From positions 1 to 44,293 of the forward strand of contig JAHHHS010000062.1 of assembly GCA_019359215.1 (NCBI GenBank): DNA of 44,293 nucleotides, given 5' to 3'. Each line of letters opens with the position of its first letter. The stretch's first letter is position 1. This stretch comes from Nostoc indistinguendum CM1-VF10. Lineage in GTDB: Bacteria > Cyanobacteriota > Cyanobacteriia > Cyanobacteriales > Nostocaceae. The position numbers and the translations under genes are program-made. This document shows positions 33,150 through 41,641 of the stretch, in pieces. The notes below the pieces were generated by a model that saw only the letters and a program-made list of their open reading frames with translations, was not told where the DNA came from and did not search any database.

Positions 33150-34677
33150 CAAAGGTGACACTTGAGGGAGAATATCGCAAATATGAACCAAAACCTGCCT
33201 CAAGAATTAGATCGAGAAAGCTTGAACCAGTTATCGAAAGAGGAACTGGTGGATATCATCATTGAGCAGAGCAAGGTAATACGTGACTTACAGAAAATAA
33301 TCTTAGAACTACAGCAAGAAATAGAGCGTTTAAAAGTCAGTAGAGATTTAGACAGTTCTAATTCGTCGAAACCACCATCTGGAGACATTCACAAAAAGAG
33401 CGAAAACAAAAAAGCACCGCACCAAGAGGAATCAAATCATCCCAAAAGAAAACCAGGCGGACAGCCAGGACATCAAGGTAAGACTCGTAAAGGTTTTGGC
33501 AGAATAGATCGTTTTGAAATTTTACGTCCTACAGATTGTGTCTGTTGCGGTCACAAAGCATTTGCTCATGAGGCATTAAAAGTAGAAAAACACGCCGTAG
33601 CGCAATTAGTGGAACGTCCTATTGAAGTAGTGGAGTATCAACGCCATACCTGTATATGTGAGTGTTGTGGCAATTTACAAACAGCCGCCTGGCCACAAAA
33701 CATTATTCCAGGGCAAGATTTAGGAACGTCGTTACAAGCATTTTTAGGGTGGGCAAATAATTATGCACATATGCCCTATGAGAAACAACAAGAAATGTTG
33801 TGGGAATTGGGGCAAATTGATATTGGGCTGGGGACATTAGTTGCAACCAATGAACGAATAACTCAAGCAATTGAACCGAGTGTCACTGAGTTAAGTAGTT
33901 GGATAAAACAGACACAACCCGATATTCATGTGGATGAAACACCTTGGTCGGTCAAGGGAGTTAAGGAATGGTTGTGGGTAGTTGCCAATTCTGAGTTTTG
34001 TCTATTTACTGCTGCTGATACTCGTTCACGATCCGAATTAGAAGCCATTTTAGGGACTAAATATACAGGCGTACTCAGCAGCGACGATTTTAGTGTTTAT
34101 AACGGCTATCAAGTTATTGCACAACAGAAATGTTTAGCGCATCTACGCCGTCACTTCAAAAAACTAATTCAACTTCCCGGTCTTCACAACCGAGCGATTG
34201 GCGAAGCGTTTGTTGATTTAATTGATGAAGCTTTTAGACATTACGCCCAATGGTTTGAGACTCTTGATGGCGCTAGTTACAATGATTGGGTCAATCAATT
34301 TAAATCTAAGTTACACTCCTCACTCAATCAGTGGATTGACTTAGCAGGGGCTACCGCAGGCCAGCTTTTACGCTCTTTGCGTGATAAAGCAAGCCAATGG
34401 TGGTATTTTCTTGACCATCCTGAAGTTCCTCCTGACAATAATCAGGCCGAACGATCGCTGCGTTTGGCTGTGACAAAACGTAAGGTTAGTGGTGGTTCAC
34501 GTTCGATGGAGCGCTTTCAACATACTGCCAATTTGTTGACGGTGGTGCAGACTTGTCGCCGTCAAGGTCGCTCTGTGATTGATTTTTTTGTACAAGCTCT
34601 AATTGCTGCTTCTAATAATCATCTATCTCGCCCTTCTTTGCTTCCCCAATATTAGACCTGAATCCTTACATTTAATT
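33115..34677 (+). mobile_element. Complete IS66-family insertion sequence (33123-34669)
   Basis: The terminal inverted repeats GTAAGGATTCAGGT (33123-33136) and ACCTGAATCCTTAC (34656-34669) are perfect over 14 bp. They are flanked by the 8-bp duplication ATTTAATT (33115-33122 and 34670-34677), the size typical of IS66. The 1547-bp element holds a single transposase gene and no orf1/orf2 accessory genes. It is intact at both ends, so the insertion looks recent. Confidence 0.88.
33183..34655 (+). CDS. IS66-family transposase
   Basis: 490 residues from ATG 33183 (a GAGGGAG ribosome site about 12 nt upstream; a TTG at 33162 is less likely). Domains: an N-terminal coiled coil (EELVDIIIEQSKVIRDLQKIILELQQEIERL), the IS66 DSSNSSKPPSGD motif, a zinc ribbon (CVCCGHK and CICECCGN), and the DDE core with HVDETPWSV (first Asp), LSSDDFSVYNGY (second Asp) and NNQAERSLRLAVTKRKVSGGSRS (Glu), ending in a helical tail. 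All catalytic residues are present, so it could be active. It belongs to the single-gene, ISBst12-like type that lacks TnpA and TnpB accessory genes. Confidence 0.9.
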   Translation: MNQNLPQELDRESLNQLSKEELVDIIIEQSKVIRDLQKIILELQQEIERLKVSRDLDSSNSSKPPSGDIHKKSENKKAPHQEESNHPKRKPGGQPGHQGKTRKGFGRIDRFEILRPTDCVCCGHKAFAHEALKVEKHAVAQLVERPIEVVEYQRHTCICECCGNLQTAAWPQNIIPGQDLGTSLQAFLGWANNYAHMPYEKQQEMLWELGQIDIGLGTLVATNERITQAIEPSVTELSSWIKQTQPDIHVDETPWSVKGVKEWLWVVANSEFCLFTAADTRSRSELEAILGTKYTGVLSSDDFSVYNGYQVIAQQKCLAHLRRHFKKLIQLPGLHNRAIGEAFVDLIDEAFRHYAQWFETLDGASYNDWVNQFKSKLHSSLNQWIDLAGATAGQLLRSLRDKASQWWYFLDHPEVPPDNNQAERSLRLAVTKRKVSGGSRSMERFQHTANLLTVVQTCRRQGRSVIDFFVQALIAASNNHLSRPSLLPQY

Positions 34678-34891
34678 AATGCTTGGAATGAAAATCTCAT
34701 ACGAATGTAATTTCTTAAAGAGGCAGGAGGCAGAAGGCAGAAGGGAATCCCCATAAATAAATTGAGGAGATTTAATAAGGACGTAATATTTCTTGTGCTT
34801 CTCATCTCGAAATAAGTAGAACGAGGTAGAAAAACCAAACTGTGTAAAGATAAGTAAATACGTATAACGTGTCTACGAAGGTAACAGAGAT
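34678..34891. other. Intergenic with short purine repeats
   Basis: After the IS66 duplication come the former last codons of cysC, then GGCAGGAGGCAGAAGGCAG-type short repeats common in cyanobacteria. No gene was recognised. Confidence 0.4.
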
Positions 34892-35645
34892 ATGGGCAGC
34901 CGTTTAAGGGTCTTTCTGACCAGAGAACAAGATAAAACTCTTTTCAACTTGAGAACGGCAGATGTACCCCAGAAAGTGAAAGATAGGGCAGAAGTGATTA
35001 GATTGAGCGCAAATGGTTGGTACGTAGAGAAAATAGCGGCTCACTTTAATTGGACTGCACAAACGGTGCGAGAAGTTTTGCATAGATGGGAAAAGCTACG
35101 GGTGAAGGGGCTTTGGGAAAAAGCAGGGCGTGGAGGGAAACAGAAGTGGGCGGAAGGTGACATAGTTTTTTTAGAAGAATGTTTGAAGAAAGAACCACGT
35201 ACATATAACAGCGTCCAATTAGCCCAAAAGTTAGAACAAGAACGTTCAATAAAATTAAGTCCTGACTGGTTAAGGCAGGTACTTAAAAAAAGGGAGTGAT
35301 TTGGAAACGAACTCGAAAAAGTCACAAAGGAAAGCAAGACCCAGTATTACAACAAATCAAACAAGCAGACTTAGAAATGTTGGAATTGTCTGCGGCGGCT
35401 GGAGAAATCGACCTAAAATATCTGGATGAATCAGGATTTTGTGCTTGGAGTGAACCGAGTTACAGTTATTATTTTCGAGGTCAGCAAAAACGCTTAGAGC
35501 AGAGTAAACGCAGGGGACGAAGGTTAAGTATTATTGGCTTTCTTCAACCCCTAATTAGTTTTGTGTATGGTTTGGTGATTGGCGGCGTTTCGCGCAAATC
35601 CTATATCCAAATGATGGAGTTTGAAGCGCTTTAAGCCCCAAAGCG
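34892..35645 (+). pseudogene. IS630-family transposase, 3'-truncated
   Basis: The 5' part is intact: MGSRLRVFLTREQDKTLFNLRTAD, an HTH around VRLSANGWYVEKIAAHFNWTAQTVREVLHRW, and GLWEKAGRGGKQKW. After VLKKRE the A7G run near 35285 permits a -1 shift into KGVIWKRTRKSHKGKQDP and on through YLDESGFCAWSEPS to SYIQMMEFEAL. There TAA replaces a sense codon, and similarity to the 16960-17844 copy ends a few codons later. The second catalytic Asp and the Glu are missing. It is complementary to the other copy, which lacks the N-terminus, but the sequences differ enough to be separate insertions. Confidence 0.8.
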
Positions 35646-35895
35646 ATCGCTTAAAATTTTCGCAATAAGCAAGATTTAATGACATTATTCTTGGCTCTAT
35701 TGATAATAGACTTTGCTTATTGACATGATGCGGCCGCCTTGACCATTAACCCTGTTTTGTCACTTTCGGAAAACAATAATCGAAGCTAAATTCTGAAAGT
35801 CTGATTTGATAACGCTTTAAACTTTTATTTTCTAACAGTAACTAAAGTTTTGTAGCAAAAATCTGAAAATTAAAGATCCGAAAGGTTTCCAGCGA
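35646..35895. other. Intergenic, no supported gene
   Basis: Starts with a HIP1 octamer at the breakpoint of the IS630 remnant. No gene was seen. Confidence 0.4.
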
Positions 35896-36219
35896 TTGGC
35901 TTCTCCCAAAGTGACAAAAGCGCCAGATTACGGTATCGAAACCGTCTCCGCCATCAATTCTGTCGTCACCCTCACTGAAAACGAAGGTATCATCGCCGTC
36001 ACCAACACCCCCAATGAGAGTATCCCTACCAGAACCCCCATTGAGAATATCGCTACCAGCATTCCCATCAAGGATATCGATACCCTATTGCCGTTCAGGA
36101 TATCGCTACCAGCACCCCCACTAAGGGTATCACTGTCATCAGTCCCATTTAGTCCTGGGCGAAAGATAGATGGGTTACCGTTGATGGTATTGTTATCAAC
36201 TACCGTTAATAAGTGCCAT
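35896..36219 (-). pseudogene. RTX repeat protein remnant
   Basis: On the minus strand, ATG 36219 starts MALINGS. The frame then breaks and resumes as DNNTINGNPSIFRPGLNG, followed by TLSGGAGSDILNG, a second frameshift near 36090, and GSGRDTLIGGVGDGDDTFVF, then DRIDGGDGFDTV. This is a short RTX gene with at least two frameshifts and no C-terminal cap. The plus-strand reading of the same DNA is an antisense shadow. It is similar in start to the RTX gene at 1274 (MASINGT). Confidence 0.65.
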
Positions 36220-36361
36220 AATCAGCAGAAAGTTGTTAAATAAGGTTACTACGATGACATCAGCCCAAAACCCAAATTTTTCGTGAAAACTCAAAACTTT
36301 TACAAAACTTTACAGACGCAAATTTCAAATCACTATAATTACTTTCTCTGCCAATTAACCA

Positions 36362-36428
36362 ACTCTCTCTACCTCAACACAAGCAATTCCCCACTGCGGA
36401 AACTTCGCTAAAATCTACTTGACAACAT
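36362..36428 (-). pseudogene. Chimeric scrap: CHAT gene start joined to a hypothetical protein tail
   Basis: Reading minus from ATG 36428 gives MLSSRF, the first six residues of the CHAT protein at 15282, then a stop. In the next frame, AKFPQWGIACVEVERVG resembles the tail of the hypothetical protein at 43149-43430 (AKFPHWEIACVDGVLVEWEG). The junction is near 36412. It lies directly downstream of the large hemagglutinin, as the real CHAT gene does downstream of the hemagglutinin tail at 15.3 kb. Confidence 0.65.
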
Positions 36429-36447
36429 ATTTCTTTTGTTTACCAAA

Positions 36448-39400
36448 TTAATTGGAAGCAGATTTTGCAGAACTACAAGTAACTGGTGACTGCTGCCAGT
36501 TTTTGTGGGGAGCGCCCGCAGATGCGTTGGCTGTAAGTACTATCTCACCTTTAGTATTAGTTCCCCATCCAGTAGCCTCGACAATTGGTGCTGGTGGTGT
36601 GGGGATAGGGGGATTTTCTTTAATGGTTTGCTGAGAGTTAATATCATTGCTTGGGGCCAGAGTTGCCCACTCTGGTCGAACTATATTGCTACTAAAAGCT
36701 TCTCTGGGGTTAGGAGGTAAACCACCGCGCCCAGTAATGATAAAGCTGTTTTGAGCATAACCTGGACTGTAACAGCCCTGCGCTATCTGAGTGTCTACGG
36801 CTACTGTGGGCAGCGCAACTAAACCACTGTTGGGGTCGATACCAGGTGTGTTAAGTTCTACAGTGCCTTGTGTACCGAATTCTGAACTAGCAGTGATGTC
36901 ACTCAAGAGAGTTGGACTTTTACGAAACTCAATACCATAAATGCCGTTCGCTTTGATACTTACTCTCCCACCCGCACCTGTAAAAGCATTGGCGCTGATA
37001 TCGCTGTTTTCGTTGGGAACTGCAACGATAAATTTTGAGTTGATATTGATGTTACCGCCATCGCCATCTAATTTTTTTGTACCTGCGTTAATGGTGAATT
37101 GACTGTTGCGATGGAGTAATAAATCGCTACCTAATTCTTCTGTACCCGCTCCCGTAATAATTTGACTGTTGCGACGGAGTAATAAATCGCTACCTAATTC
37201 TTCTGTACCTGCTCCCGTAATAATTTGACTGTTGCGACGGAGTAAGAGTAAATCGCTGTTGATGTTGATATTACCACCGTTACCGGATGCAGTTTCGGCG
37301 TTGATTTGACCTTGGTTGTCTAAGGTAATTTTAGGTGAGTTGATATCGATATTGCCACCCTTACCGACACCTCCTTTTTCCACCGTGCTGAAGATGCCAG
37401 CATTACTTGCAATGAAAACGGCATTTCTTGCACCCACTGTCACATTCCCCGCATTTCCCTGTCCAAAAATTGAGACAGAAAGTCCAGCGTCATCTCGTAA
37501 TGAGAATGAACCAGAATCGATGGTAATGCTACCCCCATTGCCAACTGCTCCTGTGCCCAGAACGCTTAAAATCCCACTTTGATTACCATTTTTCTGTCCA
37601 GCAATATCAACAGCACCTGTTACTAAAACATTGACATTGCCTGCATTCCCCTGTCCATAAGTTGAGGCAGTAAGTGCAGCGCCATCTCGTAATGAGAATG
37701 AACCAGAATCGATGGTAATGCTACCCCCATTGCCAACTGTTCCTCTGCCCACGTTACTGCTAATCCCACTTTGATTACCATTTTTCTGTCCAGTAATATC
37801 AACATTACCTGTTACCAAAACATTGACATTGCCTGCATTCCCTATTCCTGCTGGTTGGGTAGCAGATGCACCACGAGTACCAGTTTGCAGTTGAGCGCCA
37901 TCAGTAAGTGACAGTGTTGCAGCATTGATGTCAATATTGCCTCCCTTACCGACACCCCCAGATTCCACTGTGCTGAAGATGTCAGCATCTGCAAGAGAAA
38001 CAGTATTTTTTGCACCGACTGTCACATTCCCCGCATTTCCTTGTCCACGGGTTGAGGCACTAAGTTGAGCGCGATCGCGTAATGAGAATGAACCAGAATC
38101 GATAGTAATGTTACCCCCATTACCAACTGTTCCCGTTCGTACACTGCTGAAAATCCCACTGGAAGAATCGTTTTTCTCCCCAGCAATATCAACAGCACCA
38201 GTAACATTAACATTGATATTCCCTGCATCGCCCCGTCCTGCTGGCGCTGTTGCAGATGCACCACGAGTAATGGTTGCCAGTCCAGCGCCATCAATTAGTG
38301 ATAGTGTTGCACCATTGATGTCGATATTACCACCCTTACCTACACCTCCTGATTCCACCGTGCTGAAGATGTTAGCATTTGCAAGAGAAACAGCATTTTT
38401 TGCACGCATTGTCACATTCCCCGCATTCCCCTGTCCATAAGTTGAGGCTTCAAGTTGAGCGCCATCTTGTAACGAAAATGAGCCGGAGTCGATAGTAATG
38501 TTACCCCCATTGCCAACTGTTCCTCTGCCCACGTTGCTGCTAATCCTACTGGGGAAACCATTTTTCTCCCCAGCAATATCAATAATGCCTTTAACATTAA
38601 CATTGACATTCCCCGCATCTCCTCGTCCTGGTGGTTGGGTAGCAGATGCACCGCGAGTAATGGTCAGCAATTGAGCGCCATCAGTAAGTGACAGCGTTGC
38701 AGCATTGATGTCAATATTGCCTCCATTACCGACACCCCCAGATTCCACCGTGCTGAAGATGGCAGTATTATCTGCAAGGGAAACAGCATCTTGTGCCCGC
38801 ACCGTCACATTCCCCGCATTCCCAAGTCCTGAAGTTGAGGCAGTAAGTTGAGCGTCGTCTCGTAACGAGAAGGAACCAGAATCGATAGTAATGTCACCCC
38901 CATTGCCAACTGTCCCTGTTTCCACAGCACTGCCAATCCCACTGTTTCTTCCAGCAATATCAACAGCACCAGTAACATTAACATTGATATTCCCTGCATC
39001 GCCCCGTCCTCCTGGCGCTGTTGCAGATGCTTTACGAGTAATAGTTAGCAGTTGAGCGCCATCAATTAGTGATAGTGTTGCAGCATTGATGTCAATATTG
39101 CCACCTTTACCTACACCCCCTCGTTCCACCGTGCTGAAGATGTCACCGCTTGCAAGGTCAACAGTATTTTTTGCACGCATTGTCACATTCCCCGCATTCC
39201 CAAGCCCTAAAGTTGAGGCAATAAGTTGAGCGTCGTCTCGTAACGAGAAGGAACCAGAATCGATAGTAATGTCACCCCCATTGCCAACTGTCCCTGTTTC
39301 CACAGCACTGCCAATCCCACTGTTTCTTCCAGCAATATCAACAGCACCAGTAACATTAACATTGATATTCCCTGCATCGCCCCGTCCTGCTGGCGCTGTT

Positions 39401-40476
39401 GCAGATGCTTCACGAGTAATAGTTAGCAGTTGAGCGCCATCAATTAGTGATAATGTTGCACCATTGATGCCGATATTACCTCCCTTACCGACACCCCCTT
39501 CTGCCACCGTGCTGAGGATGGCAGCATTATCTGCAAGGTCAACAGTATTTTTTGCACGCACTGTCACATTCCCTGCATTTCCAAGTCCTCCGGTTGAGGT
39601 AGAAATTTGAGTGCCATCACTTAGAGAGAATGAACCAGATTCGATAATAATGTTACCCCCATTGCCAAGTGACCCCAAACGCACAAGATTGCGAACATTA
39701 CTCCCAGTGCCAGCAACTTTGATTGACTCGGTAGCATTCAGCGTAATATCTCCCGCGACAGTTTCAGGTGTCCCCAAACCTCGCCCAATACCACCGCTCA
39801 AAATACTTCCTCCCAATATTTCTAAATTCCTGGCATTGACTGCAAGATTACCCTCACCAGCCCCAGTTACGTATATACCTGCTTGATTGGTGAAGGATAC
39901 CGAAGTTCGCGCAACATTATCAGGAAATTTCAAACTGAGATTATCGCCATCTACACCCAGCAAGACAGTACCAGGTTCTGCCAACCCTCCTAACTCAACT
40001 TGTCCACCATTAGCATTTAATCGTCCCCCATCCATGCTGACATTACCACCCACTAGCAGTAAACTTTTACCATTTGGTACTCGTAAACCTAATGCATCAA
40101 AGCCTGCTGGATCTGTTCCTGCGAATGCAACTGAGCTATTCTGAATCGCTGCGTTTTGATTAATCTGATTAAACAGCAATGCTGAAGGATTAATAGTCAA
40201 CAACGGTGAAGAGATATTTTGCTCAGTAGCGCTAAAAAATCCTCGATTTCCAAATTGCAGTGCATTCGCTGTACTCGCCAAAAACGAACCACCAACATTT
40301 AACTGAGCATTTTGACCAAATACAATTCCATTAGGATTAATTAGAAACAGGTTAGCCGTACCCAACGTGCGAATTATCCCATCAATATTAGAAACTGAGC
40401 CACCTGTAACTCGACTAATAATATTTTGAATATCTAGAGCATTATTAAAAGAAGCATAATTGAACCGCTTTACCAA
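36448..40476 (-). CDS. Filamentous hemagglutinin family exoprotein, N-terminus missing
   Basis: 1342 residues of an adhesin of the two-partner secretion type, exported in related proteins by an FhaC/ShlB outer-membrane partner (not in this window). The readable frame begins inside the TPS domain (FNYASFNNALDIQNIISRVTGGSVSNIDG, LFLINPNGIVFGQNAQLNVGGSF). The only start is TTG at 40476, and the Sec signal plus about 60 residues are absent. Seven repeats of about 125 residues follow, each with GNGGxITIDSGSFSLRD, GNAGNVTVRAKNTV, GGVGKGGNIDIN and a TGAVDIAG segment, a beta-helix pattern. The C-terminus has PTVAVDTQIAQGCYSPGYAQNSFIITGRGGLPPNPREAF, typical of the cyanobacterial family. Without a signal peptide it is probably not exported; likely a 5'-truncated gene. 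Confidence 0.85.
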   Translation of the reverse strand: MVKRFNYASFNNALDIQNIISRVTGGSVSNIDGIIRTLGTANLFLINPNGIVFGQNAQLNVGGSFLASTANALQFGNRGFFSATEQNISSPLLTINPSALLFNQINQNAAIQNSSVAFAGTDPAGFDALGLRVPNGKSLLLVGGNVSMDGGRLNANGGQVELGGLAEPGTVLLGVDGDNLSLKFPDNVARTSVSFTNQAGIYVTGAGEGNLAVNARNLEILGGSILSGGIGRGLGTPETVAGDITLNATESIKVAGTGSNVRNLVRLGSLGNGGNIIIESGSFSLSDGTQISTSTGGLGNAGNVTVRAKNTVDLADNAAILSTVAEGGVGKGGNIGINGATLSLIDGAQLLTITREASATAPAGRGDAGNINVNVTGAVDIAGRNSGIGSAVETGTVGNGGDITIDSGSFSLRDDAQLIASTLGLGNAGNVTMRAKNTVDLASGDIFSTVERGGVGKGGNIDINAATLSLIDGAQLLTITRKASATAPGGRGDAGNINVNVTGAVDIAGRNSGIGSAVETGTVGNGGDITIDSGSFSLRDDAQLTASTSGLGNAGNVTVRAQDAVSLADNTAIFSTVESGGVGNGGNIDINAATLSLTDGAQLLTITRGASATQPPGRGDAGNVNVNVKGIIDIAGEKNGFPSRISSNVGRGTVGNGGNITIDSGSFSLQDGAQLEASTYGQGNAGNVTMRAKNAVSLANANIFSTVESGGVGKGGNIDINGATLSLIDGAGLATITRGASATAPAGRGDAGNINVNVTGAVDIAGEKNDSSSGIFSSVRTGTVGNGGNITIDSGSFSLRDRAQLSASTRGQGNAGNVTVGAKNTVSLADADIFSTVESGGVGKGGNIDINAATLSLTDGAQLQTGTRGASATQPAGIGNAGNVNVLVTGNVDITGQKNGNQSGISSNVGRGTVGNGGSITIDSGSFSLRDGAALTASTYGQGNAGNVNVLVTGAVDIAGQKNGNQSGILSVLGTGAVGNGGSITIDSGSFSLRDDAGLSVSIFGQGNAGNVTVGARNAVFIASNAGIFSTVEKGGVGKGGNIDINSPKITLDNQGQINAETASGNGGNININSDLLLLRRNSQIITGAGTEELGSDLLLRRNSQIITGAGTEELGSDLLLHRNSQFTINAGTKKLDGDGGNININSKFIVAVPNENSDISANAFTGAGGRVSIKANGIYGIEFRKSPTLLSDITASSEFGTQGTVELNTPGIDPNSGLVALPTVAVDTQIAQGCYSPGYAQNSFIITGRGGLPPNPREAFSSNIVRPEWATLAPSNDINSQQTIKENPPIPTPPAPIVEATGWGTNTKGEIVLTANASAGAPHKNWQQSPVTCSSAKSASN

Positions 40477-40775
40477 GTGCTAACTCTGTTTGTCTAGTAG
40501 GCAATTGTCTTTTATAAAGAAGGCAATGTGCAACTTAATATTCTGACCTAATTTCAATTCTTTTCTTCTTGCATAAGATAAGCTTTTACGGCACTTTGCA
40601 AGTAAATCAAGTGTACCTACCTCTCCACAACTCTCATCAATACATCGGGGAGGGTGCGTAAGTACCCGTGTGGGTTATTTTTCTACCTCATCAACTTGAA
40701 TCTGCTGTAATTTCCCCCATTCTATATAAGGGTTGAGGGTTGATGGAGTAATTTTGAGTAAAAGTTGCACACGGG
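40477..40775. other. Intergenic, hemagglutinin breakpoint to lectin gene
   Basis: It should contain the lost 5' end of the hemagglutinin gene, but no matching frame was found. Promoter elements for the lectin gene must lie here; none is clear. Confidence 0.4.
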
Positions 40776-41444
40776 ATGAGTTTATCTGCCAGAACAAAAG
40801 CATTGCCAAACAAAACCAATTTAACGCTCAAGGAGAAAAGATTAGTGAAACCTAAGTTTAAAAAGCGCACAGCGATCGCAGTTGGCTTTGTCGGGTCGAT
40901 GTTATGGGGAGCAACTTGCATTTTAGAAAATCAATTTGCTATTGCACAACTTGCAGGGGGAATGTTTATAGTAAACGAACTGTCAAAGAAGTGCCTTGAT
41001 GTAGCTGGGAATACTGGCTCTGGCGTAGTTAATGGTACGCAATTGGTACTTAATGAATGCGAACTATCTGGATTTAACAGTTCTGGTGGAATCACAGATC
41101 AGAAATGGGAATTTATCCGTGGGGGATTTATCAGAAATAAATTATCCAACAAATGTATTGATGTCGTAGGAAAACCTGGCACAACTAATTTTTTGCTATT
41201 GCAACTTAATGAATGCGAAACATCTGGATTTAGTAGTCCTGGGGTAGCCACAGACCAAAGGTGGGAATACATTGGAGCAGGATTTCTCAGGAATGGATTA
41301 TCCAACAGATGCATTGATGTAGGAGGAGATGCTGCCACAGCTAATAATAAGATATTGCAACTTTATGATTGCGAATTATCTGGATTTAGCCCCGGTTCTG
41401 GTAAACCCTCTGATCAGAGGTGGGGGTGGCAACCAAGCCCTTAA
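40776..41444 (+). CDS. Exported ricin-type beta-trefoil lectin
   Basis: 222 residues. A basic N-terminus (KPKFKKR) precedes a hydrophobic stretch (TAIAVGFVGSMLWGATCIL) and an AIAQ-like cleavage site near residue 60, so it is an exported protein with a long n-region; an internal start nearer the signal is possible. The mature part has three repeats of about 48 residues, each with a conserved KCLDVxG/RCIDVGG strand, a NECELSGF-type cysteine pair and a closing QxW (DQKWEF, DQRWEY, DQRWGW). These form one ricin-B (beta-trefoil) sugar-binding domain with a paired Cys in each repeat. Ligand unknown. It stands next to the VWA/RTX gene on the same strand but with its own space, so cotranscription is not certain. 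Confidence 0.82.
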   Translation: MSLSARTKALPNKTNLTLKEKRLVKPKFKKRTAIAVGFVGSMLWGATCILENQFAIAQLAGGMFIVNELSKKCLDVAGNTGSGVVNGTQLVLNECELSGFNSSGGITDQKWEFIRGGFIRNKLSNKCIDVVGKPGTTNFLLLQLNECETSGFSSPGVATDQRWEYIGAGFLRNGLSNRCIDVGGDAATANNKILQLYDCELSGFSPGSGKPSDQRWGWQPSP

Positions 41445-41473
41445 GAGATTAAGGGGTGGGGTGCAATGATTGT

Positions 41474-41536
41474 GGGAATCATAACTAATTATCCGAACAT
41501 GATATTCATTACGAATAACAAATTACTATGATTCCC
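41474..41536. repeat. 10-bp inverted repeat between lectin and VWA/RTX genes
   Basis: GGGAATCATA (41474-41483) is mirrored by TATGATTCCC (41527-41536) across a 43-nt loop. It might terminate the lectin transcript or act as a regulator site; no T-tract. Confidence 0.4.
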
Positions 41537-41641
41537 CGTGTTATTACATTTCGTTGCACGTTCTATTGTCATTGAATAGGCAAAGCAAATCGCAAAATTT
41601 GTATCAACTACATATTGATTGAAATAATAAGGAGATATATC

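Noticed and set aside
35896..36243. Plus-strand frame of 115 codons rich in Pro/Ile/Thr
   Set aside because: It is the antisense reading of an RTX remnant; GGxGxD repeats are clear on the minus strand.
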